Virus record (IMG/VR): IMGVR_UViG_3300027779_000080
Span: 1-35,937 of that record
From: a virus
Strand: one strand, 5' to 3'
Length of the DNA: 35,937 nt
A program made the translations under genes and the position numbers. The notes under the pieces are model-generated. The model made no database searches. It saw only the letters and a program-made list of their open reading frames with translations, and was not told the origin of the DNA. Shown piece after piece: positions 17,194 through 25,085 of this stretch (positions within the stretch are counted from its first letter, which is position 1; each line of letters starts with the position of its first letter).

Positions 17194-18136
17194 TTGCCCC
17201 ACCAATCCCTTGCTTCATATCATAGGGCATTAATGCTCTCTCATATTTCGGACAGAATCCTTTCACCCGACACCAAGGCTCACATATGAATCGTTCCGCC
17301 CCTTTGCCAAGCAAATTAAATGAATCACCGTCAAAACCTCCATTGTATGCCATATGTGCTGAAACAAGATTTTTTAAATCTTTTAACATATCTCTAATAC
17401 CTGATACTTGCACTGGTTCAATAAAACGATAGATGCGGTCTTCGCCTGAATCTTTAATCCCTGCTGTATGATCCCATCCCCAATGAGCAGTTTCAACGCC
17501 ATCAGCCTTTTGAATCATATAAACATAAAAAGCCATTTCCTTCCTCATGCTTTCTAATTTCATTTTGTTATTCAATTTCCATGCGCCAGTCTTCAATTCA
17601 TGGATATGTAATTCGCCCTTCTCGTCTTGAAAAACTCTATCTATAATCCCGGTCAAATGAACCAGAACAGATACCCCGTTTAAATCCACAGAAACGATTA
17701 CATCTTTTCCAATCTCATTACCAACGGGAAGAAAGTTATCTGGGTCGCTGTTGTTAAACCTCACAGCCTCCGCCTTCATAAAACGGTCTAAATGTATCTC
17801 TTCATCCAATTCAAATGTTTTAGCCGGAGTTATTTCACCACCCCATTCCTTGTCTTTAGATGATGAAGGGATATAGGTTCTAAACTCGTCATAGATCTCT
17901 TGTGTAGTCTTTAATCCCGAAGCCGCTTCAATATCAACCGCATTATAAAAATCCTCAACCGCATCATGCACATTTGTTCCTCTTGTCATAGCATCTGTTG
18001 AAGGTTCTTTTACACCTAAAATGTATTTGATGAAATACTGTTGCTCGCAAAACTGAAACGCACCCAATGATGATTTAGATACTCTAAGCATCGCTTTTCC
18101 TCGCATAGAAGGATTCCATGCGTATGTTGATAGCAA
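17186..18136 (-). CDS. Cas4/RecB-like PD-(D/E)XK nuclease with Fe-S cluster cysteines
   Basis: The 316-residue frame is shown from TTG 18136; the true start may be an ATT at 18190 (see findings). The motifs are those of the RecB/AddB/Cas4 superfamily: SSLGAFQFCEQQY with C30, GTNVHDAVEDFY with H57, GIIDRVF with D166, HELKTG with E180 and K182, and EMAFYVYMI where Gln/Tyr usually lie. C285, C289 and C295 (CEPWCRVKGFC) plus C30 give the four ligands of a 4Fe-4S cluster. Cas4-like enzymes cut single strands 5' to 3', and viral ones join recombination or end resection. It lies between the RecA-like ATPase and the primase, which supports that role. No cas1 or CRISPR array is nearby. Confidence 0.85.
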   Translation of the reverse strand: MLSTYAWNPSMRGKAMLRVSKSSLGAFQFCEQQYFIKYILGVKEPSTDAMTRGTNVHDAVEDFYNAVDIEAASGLKTTQEIYDEFRTYIPSSSKDKEWGGEITPAKTFELDEEIHLDRFMKAEAVRFNNSDPDNFLPVGNEIGKDVIVSVDLNGVSVLVHLTGIIDRVFQDEKGELHIHELKTGAWKLNNKMKLESMRKEMAFYVYMIQKADGVETAHWGWDHTAGIKDSGEDRIYRFIEPVQVSGIRDMLKDLKNLVSAHMAYNGGFDGDSFNLLGKGAERFICEPWCRVKGFCPKYERALMPYDMKQGIGGASE

Positions 18137-18199
18137 CCCATCTGTATTAGGAATAGGGTATGCCTTTGGCGGTTTGATGGGGAATGAAATATCCTCACC

Positions 18200-19366
18200 T
18201 CATTCAATTACATCATGCGATTCTTTGTCATCGGGATGATCAAAAGAACCATCTCGTAGTCCTTTCCAGCCATACCAAACTCCGCCATCCTTGTTTCTTT
18301 CAAATATCAAAACCTTTCCCGGAGTCTTCAAAGAAGTGCGGTTTTCAGTGAGAATCGCATAAGCCCGAACAACGCCGGTTAATTCTCCCATGTCGTTTCT
18401 TTCATGCACGATTTCAGAAACGGCTCTTTGTTGTAGCCACTTTTCCGTTCCCTTTAGCCAGTTAGGCACTTCTGCGCCTGCTAATTCGTTTCCGTTTGAG
18501 TCATAGGTGTCTTTTAGGTGCGTAATCAAATAACAATGAATCCCGCTACGGCATAATTCAGTTAATGAAGTCATAGCGGCATTGTATCGGTTTTTACGAA
18601 TGTTCCAATTAAACCGGCCAATCTGGACAGTGGCCTTTTTACCAGCAACCGCAATTCCATCAGCACCCAAATTCAAATCTTCGCACTTCATTGTAGTTTC
18701 ACAAATGTTTAACCAATGGTCTGCACCATCAAAGACAACAGTTTTTAGATAAGGATTAGGCATTTTACCATGTGCTTCAAAATACGCTTCTTGAATATCC
18801 GATTGTTCCTGTGCCGCTAATAATAAATCCATTACCCGTTGATAGGTTTTAGGGAAATCATAAGGTACGCGACTCGGATTCTTATTCAAGACCCAAGGAT
18901 TGATTGTCAAGATATTCTTTTTGCCGTAATGATGTGCGGCTCTTGTTGATTCGCCGCCCATATCAAAATCATAATGATGTATTTCAGCACCATTTTCTAT
19001 TTCTTCTGGAGTTAGGCTATCAAGTGGCGCACCCGTTTTACCGGCTTTCGGCGGTGCGGCCCATCCTAAGAACACATACTGTCGCTGGCGAGGCTTAGAA
19101 GCCCTACGACGCGCAGATTGTATTGAATCCCATGCTGGATTGTTAGATTTAGGCGTTTCTGCAATCGTTTTAACGGGTGAAACAACTACTGTGGCATTTG
19201 CTTGCATTGGTGTTGGTTCTTCGCTAAGATCGCCCTTCGGCCATTCATCAGTGACTATTACTTCAGGAACAGTTTCAACGACTTGTTCCGGTTCATTAAC
19301 CGGCGTAGTAATTGGGTTATTGGTATCAACCGGCGACCATGAATCAAAAAATCCTGTGCCAGCCAT
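18200..19366 (-). CDS. RecA/Sak4-like P-loop ATPase (recombination)
   Basis: A 388-residue protein with ATG 19366 overlapping the previous stop as TAATG. A disordered, acidic and Pro-rich N-terminus of about 95 residues comes first, with a segment NPAWDSIQSARRR (76-89) that weakly resembles the tag motif of the genes at 8.3-12.2 kb. The ATPase core has Walker A PPKAGKTG (105-112), an HYDFDMGGE strand where RecA-like proteins keep their catalytic Glu, Walker B VVFDGADHW (210-218), and a later HCYLITHLKDT strand. This matches the short AAA_24/Sak4 family that promotes strand annealing together with SSB. Its neighbour two genes upstream is an OB-fold candidate SSB, which strengthens the call. 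A RadA-like role is also possible. Confidence 0.65.
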   Translation of the reverse strand: MAGTGFFDSWSPVDTNNPITTPVNEPEQVVETVPEVIVTDEWPKGDLSEEPTPMQANATVVVSPVKTIAETPKSNNPAWDSIQSARRRASKPRQRQYVFLGWAAPPKAGKTGAPLDSLTPEEIENGAEIHHYDFDMGGESTRAAHHYGKKNILTINPWVLNKNPSRVPYDFPKTYQRVMDLLLAAQEQSDIQEAYFEAHGKMPNPYLKTVVFDGADHWLNICETTMKCEDLNLGADGIAVAGKKATVQIGRFNWNIRKNRYNAAMTSLTELCRSGIHCYLITHLKDTYDSNGNELAGAEVPNWLKGTEKWLQQRAVSEIVHERNDMGELTGVVRAYAILTENRTSLKTPGKVLIFERNKDGGVWYGWKGLRDGSFDHPDDKESHDVIE

Positions 19367-19773
19367 TATACCTCATCCTCCATGTTCCTCTTAAGGTCAA
19401 ACAAAACATCTAACAATTCTTGTATGGTGACAGTTTTTGTGTCCATTTGGCACTCATCAATAACCCCACATACCCATTGTAGTGCGGTTTCCATTGGCGC
19501 GTTTGCCTGTTCCTCTCTCGTATCAATCAATGTTGAAACATCAATCTCATTCGGAGTCAATTCACCAGTGCGCTCGGAATAATCCGCCGTAGCGAAGATC
19601 AATCCCCTGCGAACATCTTCATCGGTTGCAGGTCTGCCGCATACGACTTCAAATTCAGCCCTGATTTCAATAATGGCCGCATCTATAATGTCTGCGAATC
19701 CATCGCCCCAGATGAAAGGAGATTCGCCTTTTTTAGCAATCCCTCCTGTCTCGGCACTACTCCAAAAACCCAT
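19366..19773 (-). CDS. Unknown protein between OB-fold and RecA-like genes
   Basis: A 135-residue protein starting at ATG 19773 next to the previous stop, behind GGAGGG. It is mostly helical: FADIIDAAIIEIRAEFEVV, ATDEDVRRGLIFATADYSER, and a C-terminal VTIQELLDVLFDLKRNMEDE. It has two cysteines but no CxxC pair, no P-loop and no membrane segment. Its stop overlaps the RecA-like gene as TAATG, so it is co-expressed with recombination genes and could be a mediator or subunit. I do not recognise the family. Confidence 0.6.
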   Translation of the reverse strand: MGFWSSAETGGIAKKGESPFIWGDGFADIIDAAIIEIRAEFEVVCGRPATDEDVRRGLIFATADYSERTGELTPNEIDVSTLIDTREEQANAPMETALQWVCGVIDECQMDTKTVTIQELLDVLFDLKRNMEDEV

Positions 19774-21084
19774 TCAATATCCCTCCGGGTGATCAAGGTT
19801 GCCCAAGTCGCTAACGCTGTCATCAACCTTTGGCGCAACAATAGAACGGAGAGGCATAGCCCAAACGCCCTTTGCATCCATGTTCAAATTAACATCACCT
19901 GTTGTTGATTCCCATGTTCTTGTACGGACAACAGCCCAAACGCGTGAACCCTTTGCATAATCATGCCATCCATCGGCCTTCTTAACCTTAAATGCACTGT
20001 GATTTGAAACCAAAGTGCGTGAAACATCAATCCACATTTGAGCATTAGGGTCTTCGCGACGCAACGATTGACTGGTTAAAGTCAATGAATGCTTGAAGCC
20101 TCCATCGCTGTATTCGTTTTCTTTGCCATCATGGTCTATGTAATCAACAACACCAGATATTACAAATATAGGCCCGAAGTCTTTACCAGACTTTAGGATT
20201 TTACGATTTGTCATGTGATATTCAAACGCCTCATTCAAATCAACCACTGGGGTTGTTTGAGCGAGATATTGGTCTGGTGCAAACATCTTAGTCGCTACTG
20301 CCAATTGTTCTTCTGGGATCCAATCTAACCCGTATGCTGGGTCAATGTCAAGTGCCTTTAGAATATGCCCATCGCCAGTCCATGCTTCCTCTAATTGAGC
20401 CTTGAAAGTAATAGGAGTCCATAGTTTTAATTCAACATCAGCCGCACCGAATGAACATTCAAGAGGCAATATGTTAAACATCGGCCCATCTTTGAAGAAG
20501 TCGCTTTGCTTGTTTCCAACAAAGAACCATGTTCGCTTAGGCATATATGCCATTTTAGGAGACTTCTTATCATCCTTGAGTAAAGAAATGTGTGCGCCAC
20601 TGAATAGCGGTATTGCCCAGCGAGGTTTTGAATCCTCTTTGCCCTTTTCGGAAAAAATGGTTTGGTCGTCTGCATTCGCAATTTTCCAACTACCTTCTGA
20701 ATAAAATACCCTGCCGATGCCGATTTGTCTATCGTTCATCTTGATTCCGTATCGCAACGCTTGACTAAGATTGCCTTCTGCCGCTTGAACCGCAGTTTCA
20801 CGCTGTCTTTGCATAGTATCTCGCTCACCGTCATAGCCGATTAGCATTCCAACCCATACATCGCCTTTGCCACCGCTACCGCCTTTTCTGCGGCTTGTAG
20901 TAATCTCCCAAGATGAAGAAAAGAAATCGTAATCTTCGGGGTCTAAATTGGCAAGATTTTGTTGTGCCGCCGCCCATACTTCAGGAAACTTTTCTTTTAC
21001 AAAGCCTGCAAACGCCTCCGCCGTTTCTTGTTCATTCCAACTATTCTTTTCCATTATTCTTTTCAATGTTTCATTCAAGGTCAT
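19774..21084 (-). CDS. OB-fold single-stranded DNA-binding protein candidate (RPA-like)
   Basis: I choose ATG 21084 (436 residues), 6 bases after GGTG; the GTG at 21093 overlaps that site. The N-terminal half is alpha/beta and includes ALRYGIKMNDRQIGIGRVF. A region from about residue 300, FGPIFVISGVVDYIDHDGK then SLTLTSQSLRREDP, MWIDVSRTLVS and SRVWAVVRTRTWES, reads like an OB-fold of RPA/SSB proteins, with alternating strands and aromatic residues. The acidic tail (DDSVSDLGNLDHPEGY) resembles SSB C-terminal tails that recruit partners. The gene precedes a RecA-like ATPase by one small gene, a usual SSB position. An earlier OB-fold may exist as well. The call is an inference from pattern and context. 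Confidence 0.5.
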   Translation of the reverse strand: MTLNETLKRIMEKNSWNEQETAEAFAGFVKEKFPEVWAAAQQNLANLDPEDYDFFSSSWEITTSRRKGGSGGKGDVWVGMLIGYDGERDTMQRQRETAVQAAEGNLSQALRYGIKMNDRQIGIGRVFYSEGSWKIANADDQTIFSEKGKEDSKPRWAIPLFSGAHISLLKDDKKSPKMAYMPKRTWFFVGNKQSDFFKDGPMFNILPLECSFGAADVELKLWTPITFKAQLEEAWTGDGHILKALDIDPAYGLDWIPEEQLAVATKMFAPDQYLAQTTPVVDLNEAFEYHMTNRKILKSGKDFGPIFVISGVVDYIDHDGKENEYSDGGFKHSLTLTSQSLRREDPNAQMWIDVSRTLVSNHSAFKVKKADGWHDYAKGSRVWAVVRTRTWESTTGDVNLNMDAKGVWAMPLRSIVAPKVDDSVSDLGNLDHPEGY

Positions 21085-21135
21085 ATCTCTCACCGTCTTC
21101 GCTTTCCAGCACTACAAGCCAAAGGGGTTTCACTC

Positions 21136-21636
21136 TTAAAGGCTCTCTATGCTATTCTCAATTAAATCCAACGCCTCAATTACTTCTCTATGGTTTTTAG
21201 GCTGGCGCAGTATGCCATTTAATGCCTTCACCAAATCAAAACCCAAAGGTTTTGCTAACAAACTTTCCAAGCCCCTCATTGAGTAAATTATTTTCGTAAT
21301 GTCACCTGCGACAGTGTATCTCTTCTGTGGCCTTAACCCTAATGAAATCAAACGGTCATGTACGGGTTTTGTGAGTTTCAAGAACCAGATTTCCGGCCTA
21401 ATCAAATATCCGCATGGCCGGTCAATACTTTGCTGGCATACAATATCGGCACGAATGTTTGTAGCAAATGAAATTGTTTCTAAAACGAGGGGAGTTATGC
21501 TGTGAGCATTTGATAAAATTTCATTAGGGGATATATTATCGCCAGCCCCATTAATAGAATTAGTATCAGAATCAACAAAGGAGGGATTATTATTGCCGCT
21601 TTTAGAATCTCCCATAACCTTTCCCCCATGCTTCAT
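21136..21636 (-). CDS. Unknown helical protein next to ligase homologue
   Basis: A 166-residue protein whose ATG 21636 overlaps the ligase-like gene's stop as ATGA; a second ATG at 21615 behind GGGGGAAAGG is possible. The first 40 residues are Ser/Asn-rich and probably disordered. The remainder is folded, with ITPLVLETISFATNIRADIV, EIWFLKLTKPVHDRLISLG and a helical end LVKALNGILRQPKNHREVIE. A basic region PQKRYTVAGDITKII might contact nucleic acid. No motif allows a function. Coupling suggests it works with the ligase-like or the OB-fold protein. Confidence 0.6.
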   Translation of the reverse strand: MKHGGKVMGDSKSGNNNPSFVDSDTNSINGAGDNISPNEILSNAHSITPLVLETISFATNIRADIVCQQSIDRPCGYLIRPEIWFLKLTKPVHDRLISLGLRPQKRYTVAGDITKIIYSMRGLESLLAKPLGFDLVKALNGILRQPKNHREVIEALDLIENSIESL

Positions 21637-23063
21637 TCCTCTTCACTTAAAAAATCTAATTGTTCAACTCGCACCACATCTCGCTTGCCTGCTGAATGGG
21701 CTACGCTGGTAATCTGTCCTTGAACATATCCGCCCAAAACACCAAAACCTGAAGCAACAACTTCAACATTAACAAATACAGGAGATGATATTGCTACATT
21801 TTCCCCTTCGTATGCACTTGATTCTTCACAATACTTATTCAGTTTCTTGCTTAGATCCACTGATGCTTCAACAACGCCTACTGGCAAGTAATCGTCACCA
21901 TCAACCGCCCCGATTCTCCATTTGGCTAAACGCACCCCTCCATTCTCAATTACTTCGCCCCATATCCCATTCAAGATACGGAATACACATTGATTTGGAT
22001 TTGGATTAACCAACACTACTTCGTCTTGAGTATTTTCATAAGTCAATAGAGATGATGTATTCCACAACATTAAAGCATTCTTTTGCGTTTGATTCGCCCC
22101 TTTAGGGAATGGCACTTGTTCCATCTCTTTCAATACGATTTTAGGGATTGTCTGCCTTCTTTCAAGATAGGATAGATCAGGAGAGAGAGTATAGCAATCT
22201 AAAATCAAGATTTCCATTTCGCGCCCATCTGCATACTCCCCTAAATAGACTCCATTTGGTAATATCGTAAGGGGAACAGACCACACAGCCATAGTATCGG
22301 ATATGACACTCTCTTCAATAAGATGCCCTGCTGAATCAAAAAGAGTAATCATTTCATCTGCCTTATGTATTGTGATAAATTCTCCTTGTGGCGAATCAAC
22401 AAAACATTTTGAAAATCTAACATCTTCAATTCTTTTAGAAATAGGCGAGGGGATGATAATGCCATTGTTGATTCGTGGTTGTTGTGCTTCAATGATTGCA
22501 TCATAATCTCTTATTGAACATAAGTGCGATACTTGTTTTAATCCTGTAATCAAACAAGCCCTTTTCATTATACTCAAAGACATTTTATTCGCTATTGCAA
22601 GCCCTGATATTACCCATGACCGTTTAGCGATTGTTGGTTGTAATGAAAGTCTGCGAATCACGCTTCGCATATCTATTTCATTAATTCTTGAGAATAGTGG
22701 CCGGAGGATCAAAGCCCGTTCTTCATTTGAGCGCGTATCGCTCAAAACATTTGATATGATTTGTGATACCCGCCCGACTGTTGTTGTAGTTTTATCTGTC
22801 TGTGATAAACTGGATAAGGAATATATTAAATCAGGGTTCTCTTCTATCTCGCTGGGGTACGCATCGGTTAAATGAAAAAAGACTTCTCTCAAATCCTCAT
22901 CACTTAAACGAATAGATGATGAAGGCGAATAGAAAAAATGTATAATTGGCCACTGGTCGGACATTGTGCCAGCCAAGCAACCTGCAATTGTATGCTGTGG
23001 TCTTTTCATTCTATGAATGACTCGCGCTGTTTCAGCAACACTTCTAAAATCATAAAACGACAT
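21633..23063 (-). CDS. ATP-dependent DNA ligase homologue, apparently without the catalytic lysine
   Basis: A 476-residue protein with three ligase-like parts. Residues 100-185 resemble the helical DNA-binding domain of archaeal ligases (LRPLFSRINEIDMRSVIRRL, then LAIANKMSLSIMKRACLITG). Residues 205-312 resemble the nucleotidyltransferase core: PSPISKRIEDV, a strand ending ITIHKADEMITLFDSAGHL, YLGEYADGREMEILILDCY and YLERRQTIPKIV, the last being a familiar ligase segment. Residues 380-476 look like the OB domain (KWRIGAVDGDDYLPVGVVEA, SSPVFVNVEVVASG). Where ligases have K-x-D-G-x-R, I read SPQGEF (224-229), so the adenylated lysine is Ser and the Arg is Phe. Motif IV is also not evident. It is perhaps a structural DNA-binding factor rather than a working ligase. 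Confidence 0.6.
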   Translation of the reverse strand: MSFYDFRSVAETARVIHRMKRPQHTIAGCLAGTMSDQWPIIHFFYSPSSSIRLSDEDLREVFFHLTDAYPSEIEENPDLIYSLSSLSQTDKTTTTVGRVSQIISNVLSDTRSNEERALILRPLFSRINEIDMRSVIRRLSLQPTIAKRSWVISGLAIANKMSLSIMKRACLITGLKQVSHLCSIRDYDAIIEAQQPRINNGIIIPSPISKRIEDVRFSKCFVDSPQGEFITIHKADEMITLFDSAGHLIEESVISDTMAVWSVPLTILPNGVYLGEYADGREMEILILDCYTLSPDLSYLERRQTIPKIVLKEMEQVPFPKGANQTQKNALMLWNTSSLLTYENTQDEVVLVNPNPNQCVFRILNGIWGEVIENGGVRLAKWRIGAVDGDDYLPVGVVEASVDLSKKLNKYCEESSAYEGENVAISSPVFVNVEVVASGFGVLGGYVQGQITSVAHSAGKRDVVRVEQLDFLSEEE

Positions 23064-23079
23064 ACTCCATACAACCCAA

Positions 23080-23469
23080 CTACCATTCTTTTACCAAATC
23101 TTCATAGGCATCATCATCAGGTATATGTGATAAAATAATCTTCTTTGCTTTGTCGCCAACCGGCCATTTTTGTTTTGTTGTTTTAGAACGGGGAATGACT
23201 CTAAGTGGCCTACCAAATATCATTTTTGTGTATGCTTTCATCCTCACTACTGATACCCGATTACCAGTCATTTTACAAACAATGTAAAACGCATCTGCTA
23301 ATAATGAATCTGGTGCGCGTGGTGGTTGTTTCATCAAATCCGACCACAACTGCCATGTTAAATCGCCAATCGGTTCTGCCACCGCATCATCGCCAAACAC
23401 AGCCCTTGATAGATTGTGAGAAAGCACTTTGCCTCTCTCTAAGAGTTTTTGCCAACGGTCATCAGTCAT
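23080..23469 (-). CDS. Unknown basic protein
   Basis: I use ATG 23469 (129 residues), which overlaps the previous stop by 8 bases; an ATG at 23490 would add seven residues. The N-terminal third is helical (DDRWQKLLERGKVLSHNLSR), the middle has SLLADAFYIVCKMTGNRVSV, and the end is basic then acidic (RSKTTKQKWPVGDKAKKIIL, DDDAYEDLVKEW). The middle recalls a cyclin-like or helix-turn-helix arrangement of transcription factors, but I cannot prove it. It lies between the PC4-like and ligase-like genes, so a nucleic-acid role is possible. No family is recognised. Confidence 0.55.
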   Translation of the reverse strand: MTDDRWQKLLERGKVLSHNLSRAVFGDDAVAEPIGDLTWQLWSDLMKQPPRAPDSLLADAFYIVCKMTGNRVSVVRMKAYTKMIFGRPLRVIPRSKTTKQKWPVGDKAKKIILSHIPDDDAYEDLVKEW

Positions 23470-23767
23470 CAAGTGGCTCAACTCCTTCATCGTTTTCTAT
23501 CCATGCAACATCATCAGCAACTAAATCCATTAATTTATTTGCTAACTCCCTTGTCTCATCTCTTGTTAGCATAAATCCTTGTTTGGTATAGCCTACATAA
23601 CCTGACATTGAAGGCACAACTCGGTGCAATCTTAAGTTTAAAACCCATTCACCGTATGCTTCGGTAGTCATAATGTGGAGGCTTTGACCCGGAATAAATC
23701 GGGGGGCTATTTCACCCACCAATCTATTTTCAAATTTTGTTCCAACGCCTCTCGCCATGTTACTCAT
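23462..23767 (-). CDS. PC4-like single-stranded nucleic-acid-binding protein
   Basis: A 101-residue protein with ATG 23767 overlapping the upstream stop as ATGA. The core GEWVLNLRLHRVVPSMSG, then GYVGYTKQGFMLTRDETREL, follows the PC4/p15 pattern: a beta sheet with basic residues, a 'T-K-x-G-h-x-L' turn and a C-terminal helix (ANKLMDLVADDVAW). PC4-like domains dimerise and bind single-stranded DNA, and viral members act in replication or late transcription. The N-terminus is short and basic, and the C-terminus acidic (ENDEGVEPLDD). The assignment rests on pattern only. Confidence 0.5.
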   Translation of the reverse strand: MSNMARGVGTKFENRLVGEIAPRFIPGQSLHIMTTEAYGEWVLNLRLHRVVPSMSGYVGYTKQGFMLTRDETRELANKLMDLVADDVAWIENDEGVEPLDD

Positions 23768-24300
23768 TCCTCTTCTTCAATTATTTTCTTTAACTGCAAA
23801 CGGGATTCCTTTAACAACCAGCCTGCATCATCAACAACAACATGAATACCTTTTAATTCGTCTTCAACACTTCCTTCTTTGCCACAACATGGGCAAGTGG
23901 CCAATTCATCAATAAGTGAATACTTAGTGCCAGCCGCTAAAGGTTCAACTCTAAACATAGCACCGCACTTTGATTTACATATTGAAACATCACCAATTAA
24001 CTCATCTGGTATATTTATTAATAATTCATGGTCGTATGCTCGCTTTACTTTTTCTTCTATTTTCCAATTAATCATATCGGCCAAAACCATGATCCAATGA
24101 TGTTGATCAAACGGGCTTGTAATTGTATTTGGCAACGGTTTTGAAAAATGAATCTCAATTAAAGTTAATTCTCGTTCACCTGTACGCTCATAGACTCCTA
24201 CATTTGGTAAAGTCCAAAGACCGCCAATAGTCATTGAATTCCAAAGCAAATAAGACCATTCAACATCTTCATTCGTTGGCTGGGGTATGTCCTCTTGCAA
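23764..24300 (-). CDS. Zinc-ribbon protein of unknown function, TTG start
   Basis: A 178-residue protein. The TTG at 24300 is supported by GGGGGTGG directly upstream (GGTG to start, 5 bases); the next ATG, at 24234, would remove 22 residues. The first 90 residues form an alpha/beta domain with WTLPNVGVYERTGERELTLI and HHWIMVLADMINWKIEEKVK. A zinc ribbon follows with CKSKCG and CPCCGKEG. The C-terminus is a Lys/Glu helix ending IIEEEE. The final Glu codons (GAAGAAGAGGAA) double as ribosome-binding sequence for the next gene. The family is not recognised; the zinc ribbon suggests a nucleic-acid or protein contact. Confidence 0.6.
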   Translation of the reverse strand: MQEDIPQPTNEDVEWSYLLWNSMTIGGLWTLPNVGVYERTGERELTLIEIHFSKPLPNTITSPFDQHHWIMVLADMINWKIEEKVKRAYDHELLINIPDELIGDVSICKSKCGAMFRVEPLAAGTKYSLIDELATCPCCGKEGSVEDELKGIHVVVDDAGWLLKESRLQLKKIIEEEE

Positions 24301-24769
24301 ATTTCCACCCCCTGCACTGTGGGCAACGGAATACGCTTCGTTGCTTTTTTGTCAAAACATCAAATTTGTTACCTTCGCTGTTCATTGAAGGGTTGCCGCA
24401 ATCGGGGCATTTAGTTTTAACAGCAAAGTCCGTTCCCGGAGAGTCGCTGTGTCGTAAAAAGGTTGAATAATTGAAACTCTTATCCAATTCCGAAGAAATG
24501 TCATTCCATTTGAAAGGTCTTTTGTTATTGTTTTTCTTAAATTTCATTTCGGTTAAAAGGGATTCCGCTTCTAAAAATAACTCATCTATGTGGCCTTTAT
24601 CCTCCCACTTCTTTCTTTTAGCAACCAGTGTAACTTCAGACCATCCTGTTTTTGATGGCGGAAATATAGTACCCTTTGCATTTTTACTTTCGTCTTCACA
24701 TTCAATGACAAACCCAATGGGTTTTCCTTCCTGTAATGCGTGTTTAATCATTTTTGGTAATCTATTCAT
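24269..24769 (-). CDS. Zinc-ribbon protein of unknown function
   Basis: A 166-residue protein with ATG 24769 behind GGAGG, overlapping the previous gene by 8 bases. The N-terminal part is an alpha/beta domain (LPKMIKHALQEGKPIGFVIE, TGWSEVTLVAKRKKWEDKGH); its TGWSEV stretch is unrelated to the tag motif, since the Phe and the spaced Lys are missing. A linker rich in Lys and Asn (KKNNNKRPFKW) precedes the C-terminal zinc ribbon with CPDCGNP and CPQCRG. It overlaps the next gene by 32 bases, a large overlap that constrains both C- and N-termini. Function is unknown. Confidence 0.6.
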   Translation of the reverse strand: MNRLPKMIKHALQEGKPIGFVIECEDESKNAKGTIFPPSKTGWSEVTLVAKRKKWEDKGHIDELFLEAESLLTEMKFKKNNNKRPFKWNDISSELDKSFNYSTFLRHSDSPGTDFAVKTKCPDCGNPSMNSEGNKFDVLTKKQRSVFRCPQCRGWKFARGHTPANE

Positions 24770-25085
24770 TTAATGTTCCTCCTTTGATCCTCAATCTTTT
24801 CAAAGTCATGTTGTGGGTTTTTTCATAGATTTCTATAAACTCTCTTGCATCTATTATTTTATCATCTATTTTTGATAGTGCTTCGCATTTTTCAACACCA
24901 TTCAATTCATCATATTGTGCGCTACCCAGCAACATTCCTCTATCGGCTCTCAACTCCTGAATAATTATGTTCCAAGGTTCTATTGCTAATTTTAAAACAT
25001 CTAATGATTTCAGGGCTTCGTTGTGGCGTTTCGCTCTTGTCATGGTTAGGGGATAATGATTATACACATAAAGCCTCATACCCAT
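24762..25085 (-). CDS. Small helical protein of unknown function
   Basis: A 107-residue protein, ATG 25085, overlapping the previous gene by 10 bases. It is almost wholly helical and charged: LTMTRAKRHNEALKSLDVLK, EPWNIIIQELRADRGMLLG and SKIDDKIIDAREFIEIYEKT. A coiled-coil or helical-bundle dimer is plausible. There is one cysteine and no metal site, P-loop or membrane segment. Its C-terminal codons contain GGAGG, used for the next start. The family is not recognised. Confidence 0.6.
   Translation of the reverse strand: MGMRLYVYNHYPLTMTRAKRHNEALKSLDVLKLAIEPWNIIIQELRADRGMLLGSAQYDELNGVEKCEALSKIDDKIIDAREFIEIYEKTHNMTLKRLRIKGGTLNE

Noticed and set aside
17186-18136. CRISPR adaptation module (because of the Cas4-like protein)
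   Set aside because: No cas1/cas2 gene and no repeat-spacer array was seen; stand-alone Cas4-like nucleases are usual in archaeal viruses.
18016-18207. Open frame overlapping the start of the Cas4-like nuclease with a good GAGGTGAGG upstream
   Set aside because: Its start precedes that site, and its frame ends inside the nuclease domain with no motif; the site fits the ATT start of the nuclease better.
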